A stretch of DNA of 64,000 nt. It comes from Gordionus sp. m RMFG-2023 (taxonomy: Eukaryota; Nematomorpha; Gordioida; Chordodea; Parachordodidae). The position numbers and the translations under genes were made by a program. Within the stretch, counting starts at the first letter, position 1. Each line of letters begins with the position of its first letter. The stretch lies in the NCBI RefSeq assembly GCF_954871325.1, contig NC_088775.1, positions 17,461,561 through 17,525,560 of the forward strand. Reading direction: 5' to 3'. The notes under the pieces were generated by a model. The model saw only the letters and a list, made by a program, of their open reading frames with translations. It did not search any database and was not told the origin of the DNA. This document shows, piece after piece, positions 29,778 through 41,159 of this stretch.

Positions 29778-29782
29778 AAGAG

Positions 29783-30956
29783 TCTTATTTTTAAATTAGT
29801 TGATATTTGGTTGGATGACCATAATTTCGATAGTTGATGATAACGGAGTCTAGCATTATTCGTTCTCGATTTCGTATCTAAAAAAGTGAGGCCTAATGAC
29901 GTTTTCCTGGTTCCTAGGTATTTAAAATCTGACACTAATTCTATCGTATTACCCTCAAAGTTAAAGGGGTTTAAGTGACTCGCATCGGTATTTGAGGTGA
30001 TCAGTTTGGTTTTTGTGTAGTTAACTCTTAAACCATATCCATCACAGTTGTTGACAAATAATGATAAAATATTAATTTGTATTCTGAGTTGGCTAGAATA
30101 CACGTCGTCAGCATAACATAGAAAGTTTAAAGAGTTGTGCATATCATAAAGGTGTTGTTGATCACTGTAATATGTGTTGAGTGCATATTCCTGTTTAAAG
30201 GATTTATTTAGGATATCATTCATTATTACATTAAAAATAATCGGTGAAACGATGCATCCTTGTTTGAGGCCCCTATTTGCTTTAAAAGGTTGCGACTTCA
30301 TATTTAGATGCCGAGGAACTACGCTATGATTGTCGTAAATTATCTTAATTAGCGCTATCAGATGCTTATCTATTCCAATGTTTTCCAGCAAGGGCCATAT
30401 CTTATTCTGAATTATAGAGTCAAAGGCTTGACTTAAATCAATCATTTGGGCAAAGATGGGGGATTTATGCATTCTGTCCTTTTCCAGAATGACCTTAAGT
30501 GCCATAGTCAACTCTGTAGTATTTCTGCCCTTCCTGTATGATGTGATAGCATTAGAAAGGAACCTGTTAATGATTGGTTTAATCCTGACGGATATGATGT
30601 ATGTGAACATTTTTAGTGTGACTGGAATCAGTGCAATACCTCTGTAATCTTTAAGGCAGTTTGGGGACTTATTTTTAGGGAAGTTTAGTATAATTGATGT
30701 CATCCATTCGTCAGGAAACTTGCCCGTTCCAAATCTTCCTAAAGAGGGGAAGTAGTAAGCTGGCACTTAGGTCTACCTCTATCTTCCAGAGTTCTGCAAA
30801 AATTCCATCAGCTCCAGCAGCTTTATGTATTTTTAGACGTTTGATGGCACCGACTATATCGGACTTGTTCAGATTCTGACTGGGTGATTGGAAGGGGTAG
30901 TCACATCTAGGTCTAGGCCATCTCGTTTGTAGAGGTTCATGTAGTGGTCTATCCAT
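29783..30956 (-). pseudogene. LINE-C reverse transcriptase, broken
   Basis: It has KSDIVGAIKRLKIHKAAGAD-type spacing at the start (30880-30820), then PDEWMTSIILNFPKNKSPNC, YRGIALIPVTLKMFTYIIS, MIDLSQAFDSI, GLKQGCIVSPIIFNVIMND and the catalytic box FLCYADDVYSS. The YADD form is normal for non-LTR enzymes. A frameshift near 30750 separates the first 60 residues from the rest. The C-terminal continuation lies on the other side of the LTR insertion. Confidence 0.8.
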
Positions 30957-31274
30957 AAGTCTAATTGTTCCTTAAAGTCATTTATAATCTTGTTTTTATT
31001 TAATTGTAGTCTTGGTAAAGGATTGGTTTTAAAGGTGGTAGTTTTAGAGATTGGAAGGCCTTATAAATATTATTATTATCAAAATTGAATTGGATAGAAT
31101 TCGATAAGTTAGCAATAAACAGTCTTTTGTCAGCCCTTATGTGGTGAGTAATGTACCTCCTATGATGTCTTGCGAATTGATGGTTGGATATATTTGTTGT
31201 AAGATTCTTAATTATTTGTATTGTTGAAGGGGTGAGCCACTCTCTGCGCTTGGTGCGTGGTCTTAAGCATGATG

Positions 31275-32205
31275 TTATACTATACCTAATAAATTCAGCT
31301 TAATGTCCTTCCAGGTCAGATTTGGGTTTATCATGCCATTTACTGTGTTTCTCCATGATGTTAATTTAGAGACGAACTCTTTTTTCACCTCTAAGTCATT
31401 TAGTTGTGCCAAGTCTTTTCTAGCTATGTATTTTACAGTGATGAGACTGTTCTGTCTAGTGTGGTTTGGGAAAATACTGTTGTTAATTTTGAGTTCACAA
31501 CCCAGTGGATAATGATCCGTAAAAAGTACAAGGTTTAGTTTACTGATTACCCTAATGTCTCTCACCCACTTGAAAATCTTAGTGGAAATTACAAAGAAAT
31601 CTATCTGTGAGGTAGTGCCAAAGTAAGGACTCTTGTAAGTCATGATGTGATGAGTTGGATGATTGAAGAAAGTATTTCCAATTTTCATGTTGAAAAGCTC
31701 GCAGATTTCTATTAACCTTTTACCGTTGGGGTTCGTGCTTTGTATTAATGTGGCGTTTCCAATGCAGGAAGAGTTAATGGATTTACCTACCGAAGCATTG
31801 AAGTCGCCTGCTAGAATGATGCCATCCTGATGCGATAGTTCCTTTAAGACCTTCATTCCATATAGAAAACGCTATCATTGTGAGGCGCGTAAATATTATA
31901 CAAATGGACTATTTTGTATCCTAAGTTTAGGGTAAGGCAGCATATTCGGCTGGAAATTGGGTTGAAACTTACGAATCTTATTAGTTTATTATGTATCATA
32001 ATCGCCACCCCAGCCCATACGTGTTCAGCATTTGAGCTGCAATATAAGGTGTTAAGAGGTTCCTTACCTCAGTTACTTTAAGGTGGGTCTCCTGTAAAAG
32101 GAGGATATCGTAATGTTGGTCTTTCATGATTTGCCTAAGTATAGTTAGTTTATCATTCAGGGATCTTATATTTAAAGAGATCATTTTAATATTGTGGTCC
32201 TTCAT
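31275..32205 (-). pseudogene. LINE-C endonuclease domain, broken
   Basis: Exonuclease-endonuclease-phosphatase fold. The first part (32205-31996) has KMISLNIRSLNDKLTILRQ and DILLLQETHLKV, matching the N and QET motifs of APE nucleases. The second part (31856-31275) has GIILAGDFNASVG, the SQIDFFVIS block and LFTDHYPLGCEL, the TDH form of the family's terminal SDH motif. The two parts are in different frames, separated by about 140 bases that include lost frame. Confidence 0.75.
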
Positions 32206-32215
32206 TGAAAACTTT

Positions 32216-32410
32216 ATTAAAATTTTAATTATGATTACCGTGCCGATTTTTTTTTAAAAAAAATTGATTGATGTATATGAAATATGTAAGGTAATAAAAA
32301 ATGCGCTTATACAATAAATATAATAAGTACAATAACCAGGGATGCGTACCCGTCAAAGTTTTTGCCTGGGTTAGTTCGGTTTAAGGTAAAAAAAGATAGG
32401 TGATTCTGGT
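32216..32410. other. Short gap, nothing recognised
   Basis: AT-rich sequence between LINE-C and hAT-C. Confidence 0.5.
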
Positions 32411-34140
32411 CAGTATTGTTAAAATAGCGCGCTACCGCTACTTTTTTAAGTAGCTTTAGCTATAGCTGGCTACTTTTTTTTAGAAAATAGCAATAGCGGT
32501 AGCTCGCTACTAATTTAGAAAGTAGCGAAGTAGTGCGCTACTTAGCTACTTTCAATTTTACATAATAAATACATCTAAAAATTATTATATTTTTTTTAAA
32601 TCTAAAATTATAATCTTTTTATTTAATTAAATTTTGTAATTTAAATTTATATTTAAAAATATAAAATATAAATCTAGTTATTAAAAATGTGTGAGATTGT
32701 TGAAGATAGCGAAATTTCTTTGGAAAATGAGAAATTATAGATGATCCTTTACCAAAATTCGAAAAATACTTTAATCTTGAAGAAAATATTACTACTGGAT
32801 ATCGTTTCGATGCAAGAAAATTTTGCCAACCACTGGTAGAGTCTATGCTAAAAGGCATGAGAAAAGGTCAAAACTTTATTTTTATTTTCTATTATACAAT
32901 TATATAAAATGAATGATTTATTGCTTGATTGGCCATAATTTAAATTGGCATAATTTACAACACAATCTATAGTATTAATATAAAATCCAAAATTAATATA
33001 TTATTAATTACCTTGTGTATAATAATTATATTTTTAAAATCTTTATCTACCAGAATTTTATGCTATTTTAATATTTTTTTATAAATGAATCTAAATCTCA
33101 GATAAATTTAAATTTTGAAAATTAAAAAGGTATTCTTCTTTTTTTATAATAAATTCAATCGCTTTATATAAATTATATTTCCAGATCTGTATGATGATGA
33201 TAATGTAATAGCTGCTATCGTTCATCCTAGTTTCAAATTAAATTGGCCATACATTAATTTAACTGAATCTAAAGGGCAACTTGATAGGCTGACCACGATA
33301 CTAATACCAGTGTCTACATGAGCGGGAGGGGTAGGAACAATTTGCATCCTATTTTTTTGAGGGGGTAGGCTGCTTTAATGTGGGTAGGATAAATTTTTTG
33401 GGGGGTTATCTATTAAATTTTGAGATGAAATAGGACACAATTTATTTCTGTAAAAATTAATACTTTTATTATAGAATTATTATAATACAATTATTGACCA
33501 AATCTATATATTGCAAACAAATACACATTGTTTTTTACAAGCTCATAATGCCATAATAATTAATTCATTATAAATAATGGAGGTTTTAATTGAATTTATT
33601 ATCTAAAAAATAAATTCTTTTTATTCGCAAAATATCGATAGTTGGTAGTAGAGATAGATTAATTTAAGTTATCCTTATAAATTCTTTAAAAGGGTATCAA
33701 TATAATTATAAAGGTGAAAATAATAATAAAGAGACACTGCCGCCGAAGAGAGCGGGGAGGGTAGGCAAAGGTTTTAAGGGGGTTTGCTTCCAGTGAAAAT
33801 CCTGTTATGTAGACGCTGACTAATACTATAGCAAGATCGAAACCGCGGCCTTCCATAGACAATTTTTTTTAAATCTAAAAATACTCATTTAAATATTTTT
33901 GATGTTTTTCATATAAAAAGTGTGTTTATTAAATTTAATACTGCGTTGCCCTCAAGTGCTAGTGTTGAACGATTATTTAGTATGGCAAAGCTTATACTTT
34001 CTGATCGTCGCTCTAGACTTGGGGATGACAGTACCAAAATGTTATTATTATCAAAGTGCAATATTAAATAAATTATATATATGTAACAAATTATAATATG
34101 TTTTATTACCAATATTTTATTTGTGGAAATAAAGTTATGT
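32411..34140 (+). mobile_element. hAT transposon remnant (hAT-C), split by a MITE
   Basis: The left end is CAGTATTGTTAAAATAGCGC, followed by a cluster of GTAGC/GCTAC subterminal motifs (32425-32560). Coding scraps on the plus strand are DDPLPKFEKYFNLEEN (near 32740), LYDDDNVIAAIVHPSFKLNW (33187-33246) and the C-terminal dimerisation block LPSSASVERLFSMAKLILSD with RRSRLGDD, ending in a stop near 34070. A plausible 320-base intron runs from about 32866 to 33185 (AAAAG|GTCAAA to TTCCAG|ATCTG). A MITE at 33308-33818 sits in the coding part. No matching right terminus is seen. Confidence 0.75.
33308..33818 (+). mobile_element. MITE (511 bases) with perfect 8-base duplication ACTAATAC
   Basis: It begins CAGTGTCTACATGAGCGGG and ends CCTGTTATGTAGACGCTG, an inverted pair. 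ACTAATAC flanks both sides (33300-33307 and 33819-33826). G-rich subterminal stretches (GGGAGGGTAGG) occur near both ends. No coding capacity. The size of the duplication puts it in the hAT group. Confidence 0.92.
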
Positions 34141-34169
34141 AAAAAATATTTAAAAAAAAATCAAAATCT

Positions 34170-35041
34170 AAGTAGGCGGGCGGATAGGAGGGTAAAAAAT
34201 TTTTCGAGAATGGGCAGGCGGGCGAGCGGGTTAAAAAAAAATTAAAACTATTGGCGGGCTGGGCGGACGGGTTAAGGAAATTTAAAATTTTCGTTCAAAA
34301 ACAAACTAAAAAAAATAATTGTTTAAATGAACTATAACAATATTTCTTTTTTTATTGTACCAATCGTTTTTTTTAAGTGAAGAACATTTACCTAACTATA
34401 TTATGTAATAAACACAACAATAAAACTTTTTTCTTAGAATAAATAAACATTTTTATCTATTAAAAATTTCCTTTTATGGTAATATAATAAAATTTTCTAA
34501 TGCTTCTTCCGAACGCGGAATTAGCATTGCTGGAAGATTTTTATAACAAAGAAGAACGTGTTTGAATCCAGAAAATGTCGATTCATTATTATTTTTTGCA
34601 TTATAATTACATATAATATTAATTTTACATTTACATTTATATTTTTTTCATAAATATTCAATTTGATCAAATAAATTGTCCATATCCATTGATTATTTTT
34701 ATACTTATATTAATTTCCTAAATTATAAATTTTTTGTAGAGGTGTAATGCTGAAATATTTTTATTAGATACTTAAAAAATGAAAGAATGACCATAATTAT
34801 ATTTTATAAGCGGGCTTGGGTTAAAAAAATTTTATAAATAATGGGCGGGCGGGTAAAAAATTTTAGACTAATGGGCGGACGGGCGGGCGGGTAAGGAATT
34901 TTAGACAAATGGGCGCGGCGGGCAGGTATATATTTTTTTGAAAACTATGGGCAGGTTGGGCGCGTTGGGTAGGCGGGTTAAAATTTTTTTAAAACATTGG
35001 ATGGGCGGGTTGGTTCAAAAACCCCCCAATGCAGACCTCTA
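34170..35041 (+). repeat. G-rich direct repeats, probable hAT subterminal arrays
   Basis: Units of the form GGGCGGGCGGGTTAAAAA recur at 34170-34280 and 34805-35030, all on the same strand, spaced about 35-45 bases. The right cluster ends in CCCCCCAATGCAGACCTCTA at 35041, whose complement TAGAGGTCTGCA looks like a hAT terminus. The corresponding left terminus is not seen. The middle (34285-34800) is AT-rich; I see only a possible minus-strand scrap (LLCYKNLPAMLIPRSEEAL) near 34500-34560. Confidence 0.6.
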
Positions 35042-35089
35042 ATTCTTCCCTTGTTAACCTCTAATTTGATCCAGGGCCAATCTAATTTA

Positions 35090-38000
35090 AATAGCGGGTG
35101 AATTATTGCTGATATTATATATTCAAATTTATAGATGTGTTTGAATTTATTGAAAATAAGATAATCAAAATATAAATTGTAAGCAATATTTGAACTGTAT
35201 ACCTTTTATCTACACCATGCAGGTTTGAATTAATAAGTGGGTTATAAGACTTGAAATTATTTTAAGCCATTTTTTTAAGCTTTAATATTGTAATAGATAT
35301 CGTGGGAGTGAAATATCCCAAATGCATTTTTTCTTCGTTCTAAAATTGAAAGAGCCGTAGCAATTGGTTTCATAACCCTTAAAATCATATAAATACATAT
35401 TCTTAATTAACACTAACCATACAAAAGTCATCGAAGAAAGACTTGTCGTTATCTAAACATCTCTGTAATTCAGATAAGATTCGTCAAATTTTTGATAATT
35501 CTCCTTAATGAGACTATCCATTAATTTCAAGAGTTATAAAAAGCAGTGGCGTCGCTGGGGTGGCGGGCGCGCAGGGGCTCGAGCCCCTTAAAAAATTTGA
35601 ATAGCCCCCTGAAGCAAAAATTATTTTTTTTAATGACTCCTTAATATTCCCTTGAACTAAAAATAAATTTTTTTAATTGCTCCCTGAACAATTTCTTTTA
35701 TAATTCTATTGAGTAATATATAGATTTAAATTTATTATTTAAAAATTAATAAGACTATCTAAATTTTTATTAAATTACTATTTTAATTATTAGATTAGAT
35801 TAATACATATAAATTATATTTTCACTATGTCAGCTTGCGATCAAATTCTGTGTTAAAAATATATCAATATCACTCACTAAATATTAATTTAGCATTAACA
35901 TTTGAATCATAATTGAGTTTTATTATTTAAATTATTATATAACCCTAATTAAATTAATATAATCATTTATTAATTGAAAATTAATAAATTTAATTGTAAT
36001 TAGCCAAGTTTAACATCACTAATCAACTATATTATTGATTTTTAAATTTATACCTTTTTCTAAAATTATTTTCAAGGTCCAAATCTAAATAAGTATAAGA
36101 TTTATTTATAAAAAGTAAGTAAACATATAGTTTATAATCCTCTATTATATATAATAATTTATAAAATATTAGGTAAAATGCCACTTTTGCAGACGTATTT
36201 GACAGTTATACAATATATTACAGTTAATATTTTTAAAATTTTACTAATCAATGCTTTTGATAATAAATATAAGTAACAATTTGCATTCAACTATTTAACG
36301 CCATCTATTTATTTAAAATTATTATAATTAATCTTATTATTCATTCTACAATGGATGTAATAAATTAGATATTTTTTCTCCTCTTTTTTTACTTGTTTCT
36401 AGGAAAGCTATTTTTTTCTTCTTTGAAAAACAGTTTTGAGTTAAATTTTTAATACGAATATATTTTAGATATTATTACAAACTACTATTATTTTAAGATA
36501 TAATATACCAACTATAGGTGGTGGGACAATAATATATAAAATTTTAATTGCTTTTATGATATCACTCTGGTTCTTATTTTATAGTTACAAAATGTTTCAT
36601 TTCTAATATGTCATCCTTGCCGTGTAAATAACTCAAGGCTTCAATATATTTGCATAATTTCTTCTAAAGATTTTTAGTGTTTTTGTTTCATCAATTTATC
36701 TAACATAATAAATTCTGATATGGGTTTGGGTTACCATCGTAAGTGTCATTATGACTGTAGGTTAACCAGCATCTATTATTTGTGTGGTTATGTAATTTAA
36801 GATTATTACAACAGCTGCTGAGAGCATATGATTGCATATTTTAGATATGCAATAATGGTCAACTGTGTAGTCGTTTATATATCATTAAAAATAGAAGATA
36901 ATCTTTTAGAAATTTAATATCTCACAATAATTTCCTTGATTACTTATCTAGCTTTTCCATCATGTCATCTAAGAGGAAGCTCTAACTACCATATAATTTT
37001 ATAATTTGGATTGGTCGTTTATATTCTCTTCTTCAAGAATTGTTAATTTGGAAAAGCCTATAAATTTTTCTTATTAGTTTATTCTATAAAACATTGTCTA
37101 AAATGGTAACAGAGACTTATATTAGTTTCATGACCTTTTGTCAATGTAAATTGCTAAGAAATATATCCTTATGTGGTTTTTAAAACCATTATCAATTGAG
37201 GCATATGTATGATAATTAACCTGTTTTATCACTTGTAATTCTTTAGACGCACGTTTTTTTTATAAAAACCATCGAAAATATTTTATACTGTAATAATTAG
37301 ATTTTGTATTAAAAAAAATTATTTATATGTTAGTTTATTTTGTAAGCAAAATATAATAAATGACAAAATATCAAATTCAGAATAATAGTTAGCAAATTTA
37401 AAAAAAGTATATATAAAACCCGGCCGAAGGGCGGGTAAAAGTGAGCCGAAGGCCCGCAAATTGAGGGTATGTGGGGCAAAGCCCCCCATAAAATTTTTTT
37501 AGTTGAGCCCCCTGAGAATGCAAAGGCTAGCGACGCCCCTGATAAAAAGAGTTCCATCTAGTTATAAGCGGTTTAATCAGATATCTTCCCATGTTTTCCT
37601 TAAAAATGGCTAAATAGTTTGAAGATTCCCCATGTTTATTCCACAAAAGCTTACACTTAGAAAATGTAATTTCTGAAATGGTTTTAAAATGGACATCGTT
37701 ACCTGACTTTTCAATGTCTGCACTTGCAATGAGATTTAAAGTGTGTGCTTAACAGGAATGTTGCTTAGGGAAGTATACAATACTATCATTAATATTTTGA
37801 TTTTCAAATAGATCAAATAATGGCAGAGGAACTATTTCATCATCCGATTCCTCTCTTTGTTCTATATACTCTACTAAATTTTTAATAATTATATTATAAT
37901 TTTTTACTTGAAAGATTTTATATAATTTCTAGCATTGTCGGTAATGCATTTGGTCACTTTATATTGTATCAAAAATGTGGTAAAAATTTCAAAGATTATT

Positions 38001-38310
38001 TTTGCTTGATAATCAAATGTGTGTTTTTGGTTTAGCCTTTTACAAGCTAAGCAGGCTGAAACCCACTTAAGAGTGTCTGGGTGTAGCCAGTGTACCATCA
38101 TCCCTAAATAAGAACTTTTTTAAAGACAATATTATCAATCTATAAAAATTATATTTTATATACTGATGATAAGCTAACCAAGAATCCACAGTTGTACAGA
38201 CAATTTTTGCGATATCCACTAATTTCTTTGCCATGGTGTCATATGCTTTTTTAATTTTTAATACAAGGGTAGGCCTATATATTACATTTTTAGTTAGCTG
38301 CAATTATTTT
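35090..38310 (-). mobile_element. hAT transposase remnant (hAT-D), split by a 2-kb insertion
   Basis: From right to left on the minus strand: AKIVCTTVDSWLAYHQYIKY near 38210-38160, WVSACLACKRLNQKHTFDY near 38065-38010, KCITDNARNYIKSFK near 37945-37905, and a CLAHTLNL-like stretch near 37750. Left of the inserted element it resumes with an ELQRCLDND-type stretch and VMKPIATALSILE (35375-35330). These are the catalytic core and the post-core segment of a ZBED/Charlie-type hAT transposase. The frames are heavily broken, and no ends are assigned. Confidence 0.7.
35544..37541 (+). mobile_element. Non-autonomous DNA transposon (1998 bases), 8-base duplication ATAAAAAG
   Basis: The left end CAGTGGCGTCGCTGGGG and right end GCTAGCGACGCCCCTG are inverted copies, and internal GAGCCCC/GGGGCTC motifs reinforce the pairing. 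ATAAAAAG occurs at 35536-35543 and 37542-37549. No transposase was found inside; the interior is AT-rich. It interrupts the hAT-D coding sequence. Confidence 0.92.
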
Positions 38311-38539
38311 ATATTATCAATAAATGGATTGCTCTCGACAATTGAAAATGGTTGCAATTCTTCAATTACAAAATTAAAAACTAATTCATCAACTGCTGAT
38401 AGTGCTATTTTTATCTTTGATGTAGATGGATTCTGCATCTCAATGAGTGTGAGTTGGCTACAATTTTTTTATTACTCAAATGCTCAATCTCTTTCATTTT
38501 TGAGGAATGTACAGTCTATAATTTTTTAATTAAAATATT

Positions 38540-38690
38540 ATTAATTTCTGAATTTTTTATTAAAAGGAACTTAGCTCTTTCAATAATTGAAGATAAATCT
38601 TTTAAAAATTTATTTGCATTTTAATCCCTCACTAAGCTTATTGACAAGTAAAACATTAAAAATTGGAATTATGATTACCAAATAAAATTT
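38540..38690 (+). mobile_element. hAT-A-like fragment
   Basis: A stretch resembling hAT-A 3717-3830 at DNA level: CTTTCAATAATTGAAGATA followed by TTTTAAAAATTTATTTGCAT and CCCTCACTAA. Only about 150 bases remain. Confidence 0.6.
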
Positions 38691-38786
38691 TTCAATTTCT
38701 TATCTTTTTCAGAATTATCATTTAAAAAGGAATCAGGAAAAATATCTAGGTTCAGTTCTTTAAAACAGTATTGCTTCATAGTTTTA

Positions 38787-38945
38787 TTCAGGGATTCGAA
38801 CCGAACCCGAACCCGGAGAAGAAAACCCGGGTTTTTGGGGAAAAAATTTGAACCCAAACCGAACCTAAACCGAGTTATAAAATTTTCCAAACCCCGAACC
38901 GAACTCGTGAATTTTATTTGAACCCGGGTTCTACAAGATTCAATG
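38787..38945 (+). mobile_element. hAT-type terminus fragment
   Basis: It begins CAGGGATTCGAACCGAACCC and contains repeated GAACCCGGG/ACCGAACC motifs. It is related in style to the hAT-E ends (CAGGGATCCAAACCGAA). No partner end was found. Confidence 0.55.
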
Positions 38946-38989
38946 TATTGTTTAAAATTATATATTAAGATATTTGTATAATTCAAATA

Positions 38990-39660
38990 TTAATAATTTA
39001 TTTGAGATTTTATAATATTTTCAAATTTTCAATTAAGTGAAGAGTTATTAAATTTCAAAAAACTTAATTCATTTTCGCCATTTTTAAATTTTTTAAAATT
39101 TATTCTCAAAGCCTATTGGAGAGTTAATAAATTTTAAACAATTAAATTCATTTACTCCATTTATTTTTAATTTTTATCTTATTCTCAATGATCATTAATT
39201 AGAGGAAAATGAAAGTGAACAAGTCAAAGTAAAAATTATTTTATTAGATATTGTTAATTTAAAGAAATATGTGATTAAATTTGCGTTCCTTTTCTTCATT
39301 AAGGTATCGAAGTTAAGTATCGGCGATACTATTTGACATTACTTTACAGCATTATTTTTTTTTTATTATTTGAAAAAGTTTTGCCAAAACTGAAGGTATC
39401 TAGATATTATTTTAATCAGGTTTAGTAAAGTTAGTCATAGTAGGTTCTGCGAAATCAGGGTATTTTGAATCGGTAATGTATCATTATAAAAAAAATTTAA
39501 AAAAATATATTTTGGATATTTTGGGGATTACTAATATAAATGACAGACATGATATATTTTTTTAAAAAATATATAACTATATATATATATATATCCTAAT
39601 TGTATTTAAAATTATCAAAATAATAATTTTTTAATTTTTAAATATGCTTTGGCCAAATTA
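38990..39660. other. AT-rich gap, nothing recognised
   Basis: No coding frame or paired ends. A CCGATACT-like motif at 39305-39330 (AAGTATCGGCGATACT) recalls the one near 9200. Confidence 0.5.
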
Positions 39661-39685
39661 TCTATATTATAATTTTCCGATGTCC

Positions 39686-39768
39686 TCACTACGTCATCGT
39701 GACGTCATGTCATCGTGACGTCATGTCATCGCTACGTCATGCCATTGCTACGTCATGTCATCGGTACG
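39686..39768 (+). repeat. CGTCAT minisatellite at Helitron 5' end
   Basis: About five units of the type CATCGTGACGTCATGT, roughly 16-18 bases each. Two perfect palindromes TGACGTCA lie at 39700-39707 and 39716-39723. A one-unit version of the same leader recurs at 42681-42725. Confidence 0.85.
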
Positions 39769-41159
39769 TATTTATTTATATTTTTTTTATTTGTTGATTT
39801 ATTTTATTTTTTTTCTATACAAACAGATGATCCTATAACTTAAGTTTTCTATGCAACTGTAGGATGCCATATTAAAACCTTATAAATTCTCATAATTTAT
39901 CATCACAAAATTCTACAACCTATGCAAGTATTGGATATCAAAATATTACATTAAATATATCTATTTACAAAATATTATAACTTATTATTTATTATTATTT
40001 TTTTTCTAAACAGATGATCCTTAACTTAAGTTTTTTATGCAACTGTAGGATGCCATATTAAAACATTAAATATTCTTATAATTTATCATTACAAAATTTT
40101 ACATTGGATGTCAAAGTAATACATTAAATATATCTATTTACAAAATATTACAAATTATTAATATTTTATATAGAAATTCATTTACCTTGTACATCAGAGA
40201 TTTTTTCTCCATAACAATTTTTGGAGTTATCTCCAATAATACGAGGTAATATTTGTTATTTCTTATAATAATATTAGGGCAGACCTGATTTTGTCATGAT
40301 TCCTTGTGTATTTTCCATTTTATATTTTAACAGGCTTTTTTTATAATATTATATTTTCATGTACGTTTGTAATATTGTCGCAGAACAGTAATAACTCATA
40401 GATTAATTGGTAAATTTGAGATTTCCCATTCATTAATTATAAATTTAATATCTCCAGGCTAGGGAAAATTTTTTCAAAATTATTAAGGGTTGGACTGGAT
40501 TTAATTATAAATTTAATATCTTCAGGCTTGGGAAAATTTTTTCAAAATTATTATGGGTTAGACTATGCTTAAAAATTATTTCTCAAAATTAATATTGGCA
40601 TGGTTTTCAAAATTATTATGGAATGAGGTGGGCTTGAGAAATTTTTTTAAAATTATTAAGATATTGGATGCTTGGAATTTTTTCCAATAGTACAAAAAAT
40701 GTATAAAATACATTAACAATTATTACTCAAGAAGCTGCCATTAGTGAAAATAATTATAAATGTACATAATATTTTCATTATAACATTATATTACTACAAT
40801 ATTCATGAGTATTGGATATTAATACATTAAATATATCTTTTTTACAAAATATTACAAATTTTCTATATCATCATTAATATTTTATACATTTACTCAATAA
40901 AATACCAACAGTCTTAATCTATTTTTAAATAGTATTTATTTATAAAAGCATTTTATAAATTTATAAAATACCAACAGTCTTAATCTATTTTTAAATAGTA
41001 TTTATTTATAAAAGCATTTTATAAATTTATAAAAAAATATAATTATAACCTTGATCATAGTACAAAAAAAGTTTAAAAATCATTAAGCATTATAAAAAAT
41101 AAATTGTTAGAATTTACTTAGTATGATATTATTTTATAATTTAAACAAATTTATATTAT

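Larger units (their letters stand above)
25090..32215 (-). mobile_element. APE-type LINE (LINE-C), interrupted by an LTR element
   Basis: The coding parts read right to left: apurinic-like endonuclease (32205-31275), reverse transcriptase (30956-29783) and C-terminal tail (about 25466-25111). The LTR fossil at 25473-29777 splits it, with AAGAG duplicated at both junctions (25468-25472 and 29778-29782). Without the insert the recognisable LINE is about 2.8-3.5 kb. That length and the single APE-RT reading direction suggest an RTE-like element, but the clade is not secure. The right (5') limit is taken just beyond the first Met. The left (3') limit lies somewhere between 24393 and 25110. Confidence 0.75.

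Noticed and set aside
37330-37557. 75-residue minus-strand frame as a small membrane protein
   Set aside because: It runs across the right terminus of the 35544-37541 transposon, so it is a chance frame in its C-rich end.
39686-39768. CRISPR-like array
   Set aside because: Unit is too short, spacers are absent, and the context is a eukaryotic Helitron.
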